NCBI GenBank assembly: GCA_033961575.1
Contig: CM066732.1
Span: forward strand, 95,347,187-95,411,186
Source: Aselliscus stoliczkanus
Taxonomy: Eukaryota > Chordata > Mammalia > Chiroptera > Hipposideridae
Direction of reading: 5' to 3'
Length of the DNA stretch: 64,000 bases
Positions 23,763-35,804 of the stretch are shown piece after piece (the first letter of the stretch is position 1; the number at the start of each line of letters is the position of its first letter). The position numbers and the translations under genes were made by a program. The notes beneath the pieces are model-generated. The model was not told the DNA's origin. It ran no database searches and saw only the letters and a program-made list of their open reading frames with translations.

Positions 23763-24661
23763 AGACCCTTACTGATTAAAACACAAGTCAAATAACAAGA
23801 TCTTACACTTTGTTTTTCATAATTCAAAGCACTCTTTTCCTACTGGAAACCACTGCCTGAATTGCAAACTTGAAGGTAATGTTTCCTTGGACCAGCAAAG
23901 CAAATTTGCCCATCTTACATTGGCTCCTTTCTCTGCCCCTCTCTTTGACTAGAGTGGCTGTAACTTTGTTCCCCTTCCCCCTCCCTCCTGAATCTCTATT
24001 TTACTCCAAGGTATTTTACTATTCAGAGTGTGCTGTACTAGCATCCTTTTGGGCTACAGTCATCTGTGAGAGCTTACCTCAGGCCAGGCCTGATGCTGGC
24101 ATTTCCCTGGAGGAACACAAGTTGCATTCAGGAGCTAACAGGCCTCATGAAAAGTTTTGACGGTCAAATACTTTGGGGAAATCCAGAGTTACACAGAATT
24201 TAAAAGGTTACTGCAGGGCTTTTTTCCTGATAGGTGTGTCTTGTAGCTCTCAGTGGAAGGTGGAGACAGTGAAACATGCACTGTTCTTCCAAACTTATTT
24301 GACTACCTAATCCCTTTTTTCTTACGTCTGGGGTTTCTCTGAATCCACTTTGGGAAAGAAAAATTTCTAGAAGGTGCAAACCGGCTCCTAACTCAGCTCT
24401 GCTATTTGGACTCTCTCCTGTAGATAAACATATATGCTAAATGTTTCCATCTACTAATAATTTCTAGAAGAAGTAAAAATTAGTAGGTATGATTCAGATA
24501 GAAAGATGGGTAGTGGGTATATAAGTGTTTCTTACTCTTTGAACTGTACATGTAAACTCTTTTGTATGTATATTTTGTCAAAAATTATTTTTATCTTGCT
24601 TTAGTACCAAGTACCATAGTTTTTATAATTCACATACCATTGTTTGTTGACTCTAGAAATG
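23763..24661. other. Unannotated intergenic stretch
   Basis: No gene or nameable repeat; the 96-codon frame at 23870-24160 has no family resemblance. Confidence 0.4.
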
Positions 24662-24676
24662 GAGAAATGAGCTTCT

Positions 24677-25109
24677 TTTTTTTTTTTTAAAGATTTTATT
24701 GGGGAATTGGGAGAGGGGAACAGCGTTGGGGAATTGGGGAAGGGGAACAGACAAGTTGCTGTCCTTTTGTTCTTCAGTCTAGTTGCGGAGGACGTTGCTT
24801 CACTGGCCCATGTTGGTATTGTCATTGTGCTCTTCCTGGATGAGGCAGATTAGTCACCAGCCTCTGGATGGTCGCTCACTGCGGCTATTGGAAGCTCACG
24901 CTGGCTGCCGGCCACTCACTGTAGCCTATGGCAGCCCACTGCAGCAGGGGCTGCAGCCTACACCATTGCCAGGGCTCGCACAGCCCAGCTCCAGATGGAG
25001 CTGTTGTTAGCTGTAGAGGGCAGTGTCACTGGCCCTCATATGTGGGATCCGAACCGGGGCCGCTGGAGTCCCAAGCCAGCTCTTAACCACTGCACCACTT
25101 GGCCGGCCC
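24677..25109 (-). mobile_element. Long bat SINE, full length
   Basis: From poly-T and 'aaagattttattggggaatt' to 'cacttggccggccc'. Target duplication 'agaaatgagcttctt' on both sides. CTCF-like core TAGAGGGCAG at 25014-25023. Confidence 0.95.
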
Positions 25110-25344
25110 AGAAATGAGCTTCTTAAAGTTTTCCATTATAGTAAGCAAGACCAAAAATTGCTCAAAACAGTTTTATTCTTTTTTCACTTACTAATATTTT
25201 AAATTATTTTTCTCAAAGTACACATAGAGAGATTATAAGGCTTGGAATGCTTGTAAATATCACTCAGCTGAACTGTATGCCATAGAGTAGAAAACTTCAC
25301 CTTCTATCCTTGTAAGCCTGTTTTTTCCAGGATATCTAGAATAG

Positions 25345-25560
25345 TGGTTAAGAGTACAGGGCTGGAAATCAAGGAGATCTCTATTTAAATCCCCACTTCA
25401 TTGCTTATCTGTATGACATCAGGTAAATTGATTCGCTTCTCAAAGCCTCAGTTTCTGGATCTGTAGAATGGGGTTAGTTGGGAGAGTTAGATGGGATAAC
25501 ACATGTAATGCTCTATAAATTGCAGCAATTCCTGTAAAGTACTTAGCAGCACCATTCCTG
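25345..25560 (+). repeat. MIR element
   Basis: Nearly complete sense MIR beginning in the tRNA part ('agtggttaagagtacagggc') and continuing through 'tcaaagcctcagtttctgga' to 'aagtacttagcagcacc'. Confidence 0.8.
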
Positions 25561-25644
25561 AGTCTGTCCTTGTGGACTAGCAGGCCAATCCGATGATTGA
25601 TGATTTTAGGGACAGCAGGGTGTCTTCCTGCTCTCTACTTTTTG

Positions 25645-26120
25645 ATGGTTATTTTATGTGTCAACTTGCCTGAGCCACGGAGTGCCCAGATATTTGGTCA
25701 AAAATTATTCTGGGTGTTTGGGGATGAGATTAACAGTTGAATCAGTGGAGTGAGTAAAAACAGATTGCTCTTCCTAATGGTGGGCCTCATCCAATCAGTT
25801 GAAGGCCTGAATAGAGAAAAAAGGCTGACCCCTCCCCATTGCCCTGAGAGTAAGGGGGAACTCCTCATGCCTGACTGCCTTGAGCTGGGACACTGGTCTT
25901 TTTCTGCCTTCAGACTTGAAATGAAATGTGCTCTTGTTGAGTCTTTGCACCTGCTAAATTTGAAGCAGAACTACACCATCAGCTCTCCTGAGTCTCCAAC
26001 TTGCCAACTACAGGTTTTGGGACTTTTCAGCTTCCATAATTGCCAGAGCCAATTCCTTATAATAAACAGACACACACACTTGTGGTTCTGCCTCTCTGAA
26101 GAACACTGACTAATGCAACT
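25645..26120 (+). repeat. Old LTR-like interspersed repeat
   Basis: Recognised mammalian repeat by its blocks 'ttttatgtgtcaacttgcct', 'ggcctcatccaatcagttga', 'gagccaattccttataataa' and the end 'gaagaacactgactaatgca'. I believe it is an ERV-class LTR but cannot name the family. Confidence 0.55.
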
Positions 26121-26560
26121 TTGATAGATATTCTTCAAAATCCACAATTAAGACAAGATGCCTAGAAAAACATCAATCTAAGGACTGGTATGAGCATTAA
26201 ATATACAGCTACTCAGGGGACTAAGACTGAGTGAGGTTTGAAGCAGAGAAAATATAGTGTGTAAAAGCCATATGCTCATGTAATGTAGCTGTAGGACAAC
26301 TGTAATAATGATGGGAGGATGGGGAAAGCATACGCAAAAAAAAAAATAATTTTACTGTTCTCAGTAATTATATCAATGGTGGTAGCATTCATGTTATTCT
26401 GACACTATTGTGTATGTGATATGGGATGAAGTAGATTATTAATAATGTGATCTTCCAATTGTATCCTGTTCTGTATTCTTGAGAGTCAGGCTTCTTGGAA
26501 TAGAAGGAAAGAGGTATTGATGTAATACAGAAAAAGCTAAGTGAAAATCCTGCAATCCTG
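26121..26560. other. Unannotated AT-rich stretch
   Basis: No feature recognised. Confidence 0.4.
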
Positions 26561-26565
26561 CATTC

Positions 26566-26676
26566 TTTTTTTTTTGTTTGTTTGAGGGCAGTGTCACTGG
26601 CCCTCATATGTGGGACCGAACCGGGGCCGCTGGCTTCCCAAGCCAGCGCTTAACCACCGCGCCACTCAGCTGGCCC
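26566..26676 (-). mobile_element. Short bat SINE
   Basis: Antisense head ending 'gccactcagctggcc'. Target duplication 'caatcctgcattctttt' on both sides. Confidence 0.95.
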
Positions 26677-26689
26677 CAATCCTGCATTC

Positions 26690-27850
26690 TTTTCACCAGC
26701 CATAGCTGCCTTCCCTTGTGCCCACAGCCTTTATGTTCTCACACCTACATGGCATGGACTCCAGCCTACTGAGATTCCCTTTCGCCTGGGAATGGCCTTT
26801 CTTTCTTCCCCCTGCACCCTCCACCTCCAATAGCCATATTTGTAACCCATGAAAATGCCCACCAGCTGGAAGCGTTTGAACACCTTTGACCAACCACATG
26901 TATGATGAAGTAGAGGAAGTAGATCTGGAGAAAGAAAAGCAAGAAGCTGCCCCCTAGAGAAGGGCTGCCTGGATCCCTGACAACTTTTCTTATCCCTGGT
27001 TCCTTTCCCTTTCTGGGGTCTGTGTTATCCTTATACCAAATTACTCTTTTCTGCTGTTCTCACTTGTCAATTTGGAAAGGGTCTAGTTAATTCTTACTAA
27101 AGTCTACATGACTAATAAAACTCCCTAAGATTTAAAAACAAAATAAAAAAATCCTTAGTCCTGAATTTGAATTGGAAGTATCAGTAGGAACTCATGAGAT
27201 ATTTTATGTTTATCTATTGATTGATCTATCAACTGATCTACCATCCTAGCTCTGTTATCTGAAGAGGCCTAGAAACAATAAGCAACCCAGTAGAAACTAG
27301 TATCTACAGTATCCAAACAGTAGTCTTGAAATATCGTTCTCTACTAAAAGAAACCAGAGCCTCTTAGAGAAATGGCTGATTCCAGATCTGGGGTAGGAAA
27401 TGTACGAGATCAGCTTGAACATCTTGTTTTACTGGATAGCAAGGAAGTGATCAAAAACTACTGTGGTCATGTCAAAAAATTCGAGCCAACTGAAAAAGGC
27501 TCCCACCAACCAAAGATGGGACAATTTTGACTTCAAAAGGACAGTAATTGTAATTGATTGAAACTATTGACTGTGTTCAAATTTATGAGTGTATTTAAAA
27601 CATAGTCATCTTCAGAAAATAATAGTCATTATCTTCAAAATTGATAAATAAAAGGAAAGAAGCATTTATCTAGCCTTTCTATTGAACTTTACCAGTGGGT
27701 AACTGAATAGTAGATGAAGGGAAGCATTTTTTAAACCAAAGTACCCCAATTAATAAATGAAAAAATAAGTGATAAAAGATCACCATTTTGCAACCTCCAA
27801 TGACTTAATGCATCCAGGCACTGAGCATCAATAGCTGTTAAGATCACAAA
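26690..27850. other. Unannotated stretch with repeat-like block
   Basis: The segment 27,340-27,780 looks like a known mammalian interspersed repeat ('aaaggctcccaccaaccaaa', 'gatgggacaattttgac'), possibly an old L1 5' region, but I cannot classify it. A start codon at 27,372 opens a frame of about 50 codons that stops quickly. Confidence 0.3.
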
Positions 27851-27964
27851 ACCTGACATAACCAGCTGCCAGTTTGCAGGAAGTACAGAGGACAAAGGAA
27901 CACCTTGAACTGTGGCTTAGGGAGCTGGAAGAATATGGAAAGAAAAACCCTAAACCACCAAAAA

Positions 27965-28015
27965 AATGGCTGATATTTATTAGGCACTACTATATGCAGG
28001 CATTGTTCTGGCTTG
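27965..28015 (+). repeat. MIR-like fragment
   Basis: 'tgatatttattaggcactac' followed by 'atgcaggcattgttctggc', as in the MIR 3' end. Confidence 0.45.
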
Positions 28016-28017
28016 CT

Positions 28018-28096
28018 TGTTCCTTCCCTCCTTCCCTCCTTTCCTTCCTTCCTTCCTTCCTTCCTTCCTTCCTTCCTTTTTTCCTTCCTTCCTCAT
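28018..28096. repeat. (CCTT)n simple repeat
   Basis: Pyrimidine tetranucleotide array TTCC/CCTT of about 80 bases with a few interruptions. Confidence 0.95.
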
Positions 28097-28299
28097 AGTT
28101 GAAAAATGTTTGTTTTTAGAGATGTCACCTTTGGAATTTAAAATAAGCAGTATATTCATTAGAAGTTAGTAGTATATTGTAAATTGTTTTACAATACAGG
28201 TAGTTTTAAAACATTTTGTCTGTGAAATATATTTCATTTTTTAAAATATTTCAGTAATTATAAAAATGATTTCTGGAGGCATGGGGTTGTGGTTTTCCA

Positions 28300-28485
28300 T
28301 GTATGATCTCAATCTTCATAACAACCCCATAAAGCAGGTACAACTATCATGCCTAATTTACAGATAAGGAGAAAGTGAGGCACAGAGAGATTTAGTAACA
28401 CAGCTAGCAAATATATGGGCTGGAACTGAAACTCTAACCATCTGGCTCCAGGACCTACTCCCTTAAACATTAGGTTATATTGTTT
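28300..28485 (-). repeat. MIR element
   Basis: Antisense MIR: 'cttcataacaaccccataaa', 'tttacagataaggagaaagt', 'gaggcacagagagatttagt', 'tctggctccaggacctactc'. Confidence 0.8.
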
Positions 28486-28489
28486 CTCA

Positions 28490-29220
28490 TTTTAAAAAAA
28501 GTTATAAGATAATAATGACAAGTCCATGGATCTAGATATATACAGTCTCTTAAGATTCCAAATGTTATTTAAGGAGATATGTGTAGGGGCTAAAACCACA
28601 ATATTAAACTAGGGATAGAAGAGTTGAGTGGAGTCTTTCCCCTAAATCTGGTTTAGTCTCGACCAGCTATCACCCTGATTCTCTCAGAAAGTGAAGGCGG
28701 TAGACAGGATTGATTTTTCTGAGCATGTTCCGGAAAAGGTGTCTAGTAACAAATTTTAAGGTCCTGGATTGGCATGGTAATTAAATCAAGACTAATGAAA
28801 AGATGTTGGAGTCAGCCTTGTGAAAGCAAGTTCCTGAGGTTTGCAGAGAGGGCAGCCAAAGGGTGGTGCCTTTTTGACATGCCCACTATCAGACAGCCCA
28901 ACCACCTGCTCAGGCTACCCAGAGAAGGAAGAACCCAGTCCCATCTCACATAGTTTCTCTCTCTCCCCTTCCTCCCTCCCAGTCAGACCCAGCCCGGAGC
29001 TAACGCCAAAATGAAGATTCTGTTTGCCTTGCCTGGACAACCCTGCCCCCTTGTAGCACCCCTTACCCTTTTGTGTAGGTTTCTCCTTCAGGCTGAACGG
29101 AGTTTGGGGGAAGTATCATTTACATCTGAGGGTAAATTTAAATCTCTAAATTACCTCCTGCAGGGCCATCAGCATTTACATTTTATCTTTATCTTCTGTT
29201 AGAGGGATTCCTGATTTGCA
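28490..29220. other. Unannotated intergenic stretch
   Basis: No recognised gene or repeat; the 63-codon frame at 29011-29202 has no family features. Confidence 0.4.
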
Positions 29221-29222
29221 AG

Positions 29223-29224
<2 letters not shown>

Positions 29225-29267
<43 letters not shown>

Positions 29268-29277
29268 CGCGCGCGTG
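29225..29277. repeat. (GT)n(GC)n microsatellite
   Basis: About 17 GT units run into about 8 GC units, an alternating purine-pyrimidine tract with Z-DNA potential. Confidence 0.95.
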
Positions 29278-29279
29278 CG

Positions 29280-29938
29280 ATTGTAATTTGTTACCATTCA
29301 CACCCTTCTCCCAGAGGGTCCTTTACACTCGAAATTCACTCCAGGTAGGATGTTGCCTTCTTCTCCTAGTAAAAAGTGGCTCCAACTGGCGACTGTGGGG
29401 TCCTCTGGCCCTGTCCACTTGGCATCCTGTCTTGACCCACCCTCTTCACTCTCCTTCTCTGAAGACATAATATTTATTAAAGTGAATTGTGGCATGAAGG
29501 AGATATTTTAGCAGCTCTGGTGTCTTTCTTAAACCCAACGAGGAGCTCAGGCATGAGGAGAAACAAGTACCAGATGTCTGAACATAGATGACTGTCACTG
29601 TCAAATAAGTATACCTGAAAGTCCTTCCTTTAAGATATGCATGGTCTATGAAAAAAAATACTGCTCAAGTGTGCTGGAACCCATTTCTAAGTAAGTACCA
29701 GTGCTGTTGATGTAGGGCATCTCTGCTGTCAATATGAGATAGGACAACGAGATATTTGCCTTAATGAACACCAATTTGAAAGTTTCAAACATTCTATATT
29801 CTCCTGACATGTATTTCAACTTTTCAGGATCTGCTTCTTTCCAGGTAAAAAGGATAAAATAAAAGAAGGGGTACTTGCCTCTAAAACAGAGCCTTCAGTG
29901 TCAGAAGTTAGAGTTAGAAGATTTGGGGCATATGCACA
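29280..29938. other. Unannotated intergenic stretch
   Basis: Nothing recognised. Confidence 0.4.
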
Positions 29939-29939
29939 C

Positions 29940-30165
29940 AGATTAAACAAACAAACAAACAAACAAACAAACAAAACACCGATTGCATAGGGAATGTAGT
30001 CAATAATATTTTAATAGCTATGTATGGTGTCAGATGGGCACTAGACTTATTGGAGTGATCACTTCATAAATTATATAAATATCTAATCACTATGTTATAC
30101 ACCTGAAACTAATGTATTGTAAGTCAACTGTAGTTGAAAAATAAAATTTATTTTTAAAAATGCTA
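29940..30165 (+). mobile_element. L1 3'-end fragment with (CAAA)n
   Basis: A (CAAA)n run at 29943-29975 is followed by L1 3' UTR marks: 'gggaatgtagtcaataatat', 'gtgtcagatgggcactagac', 'gttatacacctgaaactaat', ending 'aaaaataaaatttatt'. Confidence 0.8.
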
Positions 30166-30169
30166 ATTT

Positions 30170-31340
30170 CTACTCAGTATCATGAATGATGTTAATGCCT
30201 TCAAGTGAGTAAGATGTCTTAAATATTGGGATCCAAAATAATTGAAATAATCCTTTGCCTTTGTCTTTGGGTATCAAAGTTGTGGGTGTTATATGTTTCA
30301 GTCTACAAATCCCTTGTCCCTCATAGTTCTCATCTGCCCCTTGAAATGCCTGTGTTTCCTTAGCAGACCCTTCCTCTTGGTTGTAAGGTGGACTCTGTGC
30401 TGTTTGACATGTCACAGGCAGTGGTGATGAGACCTGGGTGCAGATGCATGCTCATGAGTCAGGAATTCGGATGCACACATCCATGATCCATCACTCTGAT
30501 TAGGCTGTTTTCCTGTCACTTCCTTTTCCTGGTAGATCAATGAGCTACTAAAAATGTCCCCATATCAGTAATTGTTTACTAAACCACCTGCACAGAGATA
30601 TCATACTGTTTAGGTTTACAGGTGCATAACCCAAATGAATAACATTTGTTTCGTTGCTGCCATGATATATGCAGCAGTCCCACCAGAATCAATGCGCCAA
30701 AGATTCATTAAGGAGGGCACTGATTCTCTTAGTATGATCATATTGACAAATGATGGTTCTCTTTACATTGAAATATGGTACGTGTTTCAGTGAATCCTAA
30801 TGCACAGGTTTCAACATGACAATTGCATGCTCTAACAGAATGATCAAACTTCTAGAAAGAGTTGTTTATACTCGTCTCCATTTCCTAACTTCCTATTTAT
30901 TCCTCAACTCTGGCCCCTAACATTCCATAGAAACATCTTTCCCCAAGATCAAGATCTGGGAACCTCTGATTCGCTAGATCCAGTGGGCATCTTCAGGCTT
31001 CATTCTTGACCTCCCAGCAGCAGTCAACCCTGTGGACCACCCTCTTTTTCCTAAAATACCCTCTTTTCTTAGGAGGGAACACACGCTTCACTAGTGTTTC
31101 TCCTCAAACTCTGAACTTAACTGCTCTGGTTGCTTTGTGGGCTCATCTCCATTCAGCCATTGAACATGAGGCTCATCAAGATCTTTCCTGAGCACCTTTC
31201 TCTCTTACTGTATGCTTTCTCCATCAGTCATCCATTCATGCCCAATATTTCAAGTACCATATATGTCAATGATCACATCCACAGATCTCTAGCCCACGCT
31301 TCCCTAAGTTAGACTCTTGTATCCAGCTTCCAATTAACAT
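30170..31340. other. Unannotated AT-rich stretch
   Basis: No coding frame with family features and no repeat I can name with confidence. Confidence 0.4.
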
Positions 31341-32335
31341 CACTACTTGGGTGTCTCAAAGGTACTTCCAATTCAACATGTCCAAAACTCATGGCTTTTC
31401 CCCAGGGAAAAGAAGAAGGCCAGAGAAAAGAGAACGGAAGGAAAAGGAAGAGAAGGAAAAGGGAGGGGAAAGGAGAGGGAGGAAGGAACAAACAAGCAAG
31501 GCATGCTTTTTGTGCTCCATCCCTGTCACAATCAACACTACCACCATTTTTCCAGTTCCACAGGCCACATACCTGGGAATCTTGCTTCACACCTTTTTCT
31601 CCCCAAGTCAAGATTTTAGTCAATCACCAGTACCGGTTTTTTTTTAACCTCCAAAATGTCTCCATTTCTATCTCTACTCCATCTCCTTAGTGCCAAAAAT
31701 GAGATGAGACACATTATCTAGTGCCTGGACTATTGCAATAGCCTCCTTTCTCTCTCTTCAAACCACCATTACCCTCATTCCAACCCAACTCTTCTCACAT
31801 CCTTTAATAGCTTCTCTCTGCTCTTAGGATAAAGACCCACATCCCCAGCACAGCCATAGGCCCTGCATGGTCCTGCCCCTGTCTTCCTCTCTGACCTTCA
31901 TTTCCTGGAACACTCTCTGACCACATAGGCCTTTCAGTTCCTCAGCTCCTCCTGCTTCCCTGCCTACCACAGGGCCTCTGAGAATGCTATTGGTCTATCT
32001 GAAATGCTCTCCCTTCCCTGCCTCCACCCCACTTTGCCTGTTTAACTCCTTCTCATCCTTCAGATCTTCTCAACTGTCGATTCCTCAGGGCAGCAGCCTC
32101 CCTGACCCCCTACAGTAGATCAGTTTGCCTGTCATAAGCTCTCACAGTAAGATATACCTCATCTTTATGGCACCCCTATCTGTGTGATTATATATCTATT
32201 AGTGAAGTTCTTTAATTAATAGCTGTCTCCCCATTAGCCAGTGAGTTTCATGAGGATAGGGACTGTGTCTAATCCTGCTTACCTTTGTACCCTCAACTTA
32301 GCTTTGTAGTCTTACTAATTACAAATACAGGAAAT
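31341..32335 (+). repeat. L2-like LINE fragment
   Basis: From about 31,690 the order of L2 3' blocks is visible: 'tgcctggactattgcaatag', 'gctcttaggataaagaccca', 'gccctgcatggtcctgcccc', 'ccacagggcctctgagaatg', 'agtttcatgaggatagggac'. The upstream part to 31,341 is less certain and contains an A/G-rich run at about 31,405-31,490. Confidence 0.65.
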
Positions 32336-32540
32336 GTTGAACTGTTTAACAGTAAAAGTAGCCTTTCAGTTTTGCTTTAAAGAAGTATTTAATGAGTTTG
32401 TATTTACATTTTCTTAAATGACCATAAATGTTCTCACCTCTTTTCTTTTGATATGTTTTAATTGTGGATGGATTTACAAAAAAAAAAAATGAGGGAGTGG
32501 TGGGTACCCAGAGAGTAGGTGCTTACTTTCAACTGTTTTT

Positions 32541-33035
32541 GTTGTTGTTGTTTTAAGATTTTATTGGGGAGGGGAACGGTGTTGGGGAATTGGGGTAGGG
32601 GAACATTGTGTTTTTCCAGGACCCATCAGCTCCAAGTCAAGTTGTTGTCCTTCAATCTTAGTTGTGGAGGGTGCAAGCTCAGCTCCAAGTCCAGTCACCG
32701 ATTTCAATCTAGTTGCATGGGGTGGGGGCATAGTCCACCGTCCCATGTAGGAGTCAAACCAGCAATCTTTTTGCACACTGAGCCACGCGGATACCTATTG
32801 ACAGTTCGCGACTGCTCAGCTCAAGGTGCCATGTTCAATCTTAGCTGCAGGTGGGAGCAGCCCACCATCCCATGTGGGAGTTGAACCGGCAACCTTGTTG
32901 TTAAGAGCACATACTCTCACCAGCTCAGCATCAGCTCAATGGCAACCCAGCATGGACGCAGGGCACTGGCCCATTGGGAATCAAACCTGTTGCTCAAAGC
33001 TCATGCTGTAACCAACTGAGCCACTCAACCAGCCC
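32541..33035 (-). mobile_element. Composite SINE with three B-box-like sites, second arrangement
   Basis: Antisense element of about 495 bases from 'aagattttattggggagggg' to 'cactcaaccagccc'. Three reverse-complement B boxes are visible: GGAGTCAAACC at 32750-32760, GGAGTTGAACC at 32877-32887 and GGAATCAAACC at 32977-32987. Similar flanks 'ttcaactgtttttg' and 'ttcagtaaactgtttttg' suggest a target duplication. The 'cagctccaagtcaagttgtt' body also occurs near 60.0 and 61.3 kb. Confidence 0.85.
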
Positions 33036-33329
33036 TTCAGTAAACTGTTTTTGATGTCCCAGATCTTATTTAAAACCTGAATGTGTCAGGTGGTTATTGT
33101 GCCTGTTCGTAGTGCTAATGAAAGTGTTCCCTGAGGGACTGCCATTTGTTTCAAGAGACTGAGCTGTGCTACCAACACAGACCTCCCAATTCTGGATGTT
33201 TTTTGAGTTTTATCGTCATGTTTTCACAACCTGACCACCTGGAGGTCAGTCAAGGGCATAAAAAAATGCAGTGATCTCTAATGACAAGCCCCCAACACAT
33301 TGAAGTCACTGGGTGAGACCCCAGCACCC

Positions 33330-33570
33330 ACTGGGTTTCTTCAGATAATTACCCAGAAGTGGAATTACTGGGTCCTTCTTTGTTATAACCTTTGTTTACA
33401 AGACCTGTGCTCTAACTCCTGAGTTATGGAGCCTACTTCAGCCTTTGTTTTAAAGTCTATTTTGTCTGGTATAAGTATTGCTTCCCCAGCATTTTTTGTT
33501 TGTTATTGTTTCCATTTTCATGAAACATCTTTTTTCCATTTTTTTACTTTCAGTCTCTGTGTGTCCTTTT
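33330..33570 (-). mobile_element. L1 fragment, left part (antisense)
   Basis: Antisense L1 ('aagtggaattactgggtcct', 'ttaaagtctattttgtctgg') that also matches 53,260-53,420. It is interrupted by the SINE at 33,571 and resumes with 'tctgtgtgtcttttgatctg' to about 34,070. Confidence 0.75.
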
Positions 33571-34029
33571 TTTTTTTTTAAAGATTTTACTGGGGAATTG
33601 AGGACGGGGAACAGTGTTGGAGAACTGGGGAAGGGGAACAGACAGGTTGCTGTCCTTTTGTTCTTCAGTCTAGTTGCGGAGGACATTGCTTCACTGTCCC
33701 ATGTTGGTATCGTCATTGCGCTCTTCTCCGGTGAGGCAGATCGGTCGCTGGCCTCTGGCCGGCTGCTCACAGCGGCTCTTGGCAGCTTACATCGGCTGCC
33801 AGCTGCTCATGCTGGCTGCCAGCCACTCACTGTAGCTTATGGCAACCCACTTCAGCAGGGGCTGCAGCTATGCTGTCCCTGAGGACTCACAGCAGCCCAG
33901 CTCCAGGTGGAGCTGTTGTTCACCATCTTAGCTGTAGAGGGCAGTGTCACTGGCCCTCATATGTGGGATCCAAACCGGGGCTGCTGGCATCCCAGGCCAG
34001 CTCTTAACCAACACGCCACTCGGCTGGCC
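33571..34029 (-). mobile_element. Long bat SINE, full length
   Basis: Inserted in L1. Target duplication 'tctgtgtgtcctttt' / 'tctgtgtgtctttt'. CTCF-like core TAGAGGGCAG at 33935-33944. The head ends 'cactcggctggcc'. Confidence 0.95.
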
Positions 34030-34195
34030 TTCTGTGTGTCTTTTGATCTGAAATGAGTCTTAGGAAAGTTAATTTTGAGGCGCTCAGAGCCCAATTTTGA
34101 ATTGCAAAATCTCTCTGCCATTTCTCTAGGACATACATTGGGCCTTCACATAGGAGAGGTTCTTGGTACCAGTTCTGAGGTGACCCCAGCATTTT

Positions 34196-34520
34196 CTTTG
34201 CTACACTTCCCCTTTCGCTGAGACATCACTCCTATTTCCCTCATCCCCTCACATAGTCTGTGCCTCCTCAGCTCAGTCATGACTTTCTCAGGAAAGCCTC
34301 CTCTGACCTGCCGACCAGATCAGATCTCTTTGCGGTTTGCTCCCCTCTCCTCTGTAGCTCTTGCTACAGTTTGTAATTCTATATTTGATTTCTATCTACA
34401 TCCCCCTCTAGAAGATAAGGTCATTGAAGGGAGCAATTCTGTTTTGCCCACCATTGCACCCCCAGCACTCTGCACAACAGAATAGAAGTTCAATAAATAT
34501 TTGTTGGATGAGTGAATGAA
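34196..34520 (+). repeat. L2 3'-end fragment
   Basis: Typical L2 tail: 'caggaaagcctcctctgacc', 'agaagataaggtcattgaag', 'gaatagaagttcaataaata', 'tttgttggatgagtgaatga'. Confidence 0.8.
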
Positions 34521-35030
34521 CTATGATTCACTTCATCACATGTCAATCTTTCAAGAGCCTGTCTGGTAAACCCATTTCTCATGATGGCAAACAAAAACAC
34601 TTTGGGGGGCAGTCACTAATCAGTGAGCACCCCATGTGTGAGCACCACAATATTTCTACTTGTGGATTTGATACTCTAACCCCATATTGTATTAAAGTAT
34701 TAAGTTCAGAGTGGTAAAAACACTCTGTTACTGGCTTGCGGGCAGTTAAACCTGGCTCTGAGGGAAGGGGTCATGTTACGACACTGCAGATAAGTGAGGA
34801 TACCAGTGCCAGGCGGGGAGGAGGCTGACAGAACACCCCAGCTCCTGCCTGGGGACATATTACCTTCTCCTTTCAGCTGTGTGGATTTCAGAGGGCTTGA
34901 AGATGGGGTGGACAATCCCAGAACTCAGTCACGGAAATATGATCCCCACAGTCATGAGGCGGCTCTTTGGAGGGGTCTCAGAATGGGACTGTATGGTTGG
35001 CTTCAAAGAGTTCCAGGTTCGCTTTGTGGG
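34521..35030. other. Unannotated intergenic stretch
   Basis: No feature recognised. Confidence 0.4.
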
Positions 35031-35035
35031 TTTTT

Positions 35036-35157
35036 TTGTTTGTTTGTTTGTTTGTTTGTTTTTGAGGGCAGTGTCACTGGCCCTCATATGTGGGACCCGA
35101 ACCGAGGCCGCTGGCTTCCCAAGCCAGCGCTTAACCACTGTGCCACTTGGCCGGGCC
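35036..35157 (-). mobile_element. Short bat SINE with (TTTG)n tail
   Basis: Antisense head ending 'cacttggccgggcc', with a (GTTT)n tail at 35036-35061. Target duplication 'tcgctttgtggg' / 'tcactttgtggt'. Confidence 0.9.
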
Positions 35158-35500
35158 TCACTTTGTGGTTTTTAAAGTCATCATACCCTGTGCTGATGGA
35201 AGATGACAACAATATGTTTGACCAAAGAAAACGACAACAAAACAGCTGTGATGTGGCAGGATGAGGTTGGCCTTGGAGTCAAAACCATCATCCAGTCCAC
35301 TGGTTCTCAGTAAAAGTCACACATCAGGAATGAACCCTCAGTGAATGGAAGGAGAAGCTCCTGGGAAGCAGTGTGGAAAGGTGGAGAGAGCACTGGGTTT
35401 GTTGTCAAGGTAATAACCATTACCTTCCACAAAGCATTTGCCATGGGTGAGAGCTGTGCTGAGCACTTTGCATGCATAAAAATGTGATGAACCCTTTAGA
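35158..35500. other. Unannotated intergenic stretch
   Basis: A weak MIR-like remnant may lie near 35,420-35,480; otherwise nothing recognised. Confidence 0.35.
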
Positions 35501-35501
35501 A

Positions 35502-35804
35502 CTGTGCCAACACAGCAGCCACTAAACACATGTGGCTACTGAACACTTGGAATATGAGTAGTCTGAATTGAGATGTGCTGCCAGTATAAAATATACAGTG
35601 GATTTTGAAGACGTGGTATGAAAAAAATGCAAAATATCTCAATAATTTTTCATATGGGATATATGTTGAAATGATAACATTTATCATTTAAATAAGATAT
35701 ATTACTAAAATGAATTTCACCTGTTTCATTTTGCTTTTTAAAATGTGGCTACTAGGAAATTAAAATTACACATGTGATTCACATATTTCTATTGGATAGC
35801 ACTG
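35502..35804 (-). mobile_element. Non-autonomous hAT-Charlie-type relic
   Basis: About 303 bases with the family blocks 'cacatgtggctactgaacac', 'gaattgagatgtgctgccag', 'aatgtggctactaggaaatt' and the end 'tctattggatagcactg'. Flanks CTTTAGAA and CTCTAGAG fit a decayed 8-base hAT target duplication. Confidence 0.75.

Noticed and set aside
27372..27530. Possible start of a retrocopy (ATGGCTGATTCCAG...)
   Set aside because: The frame stops after about 50 codons, no protein is recognised, and the block resembles a known interspersed repeat.
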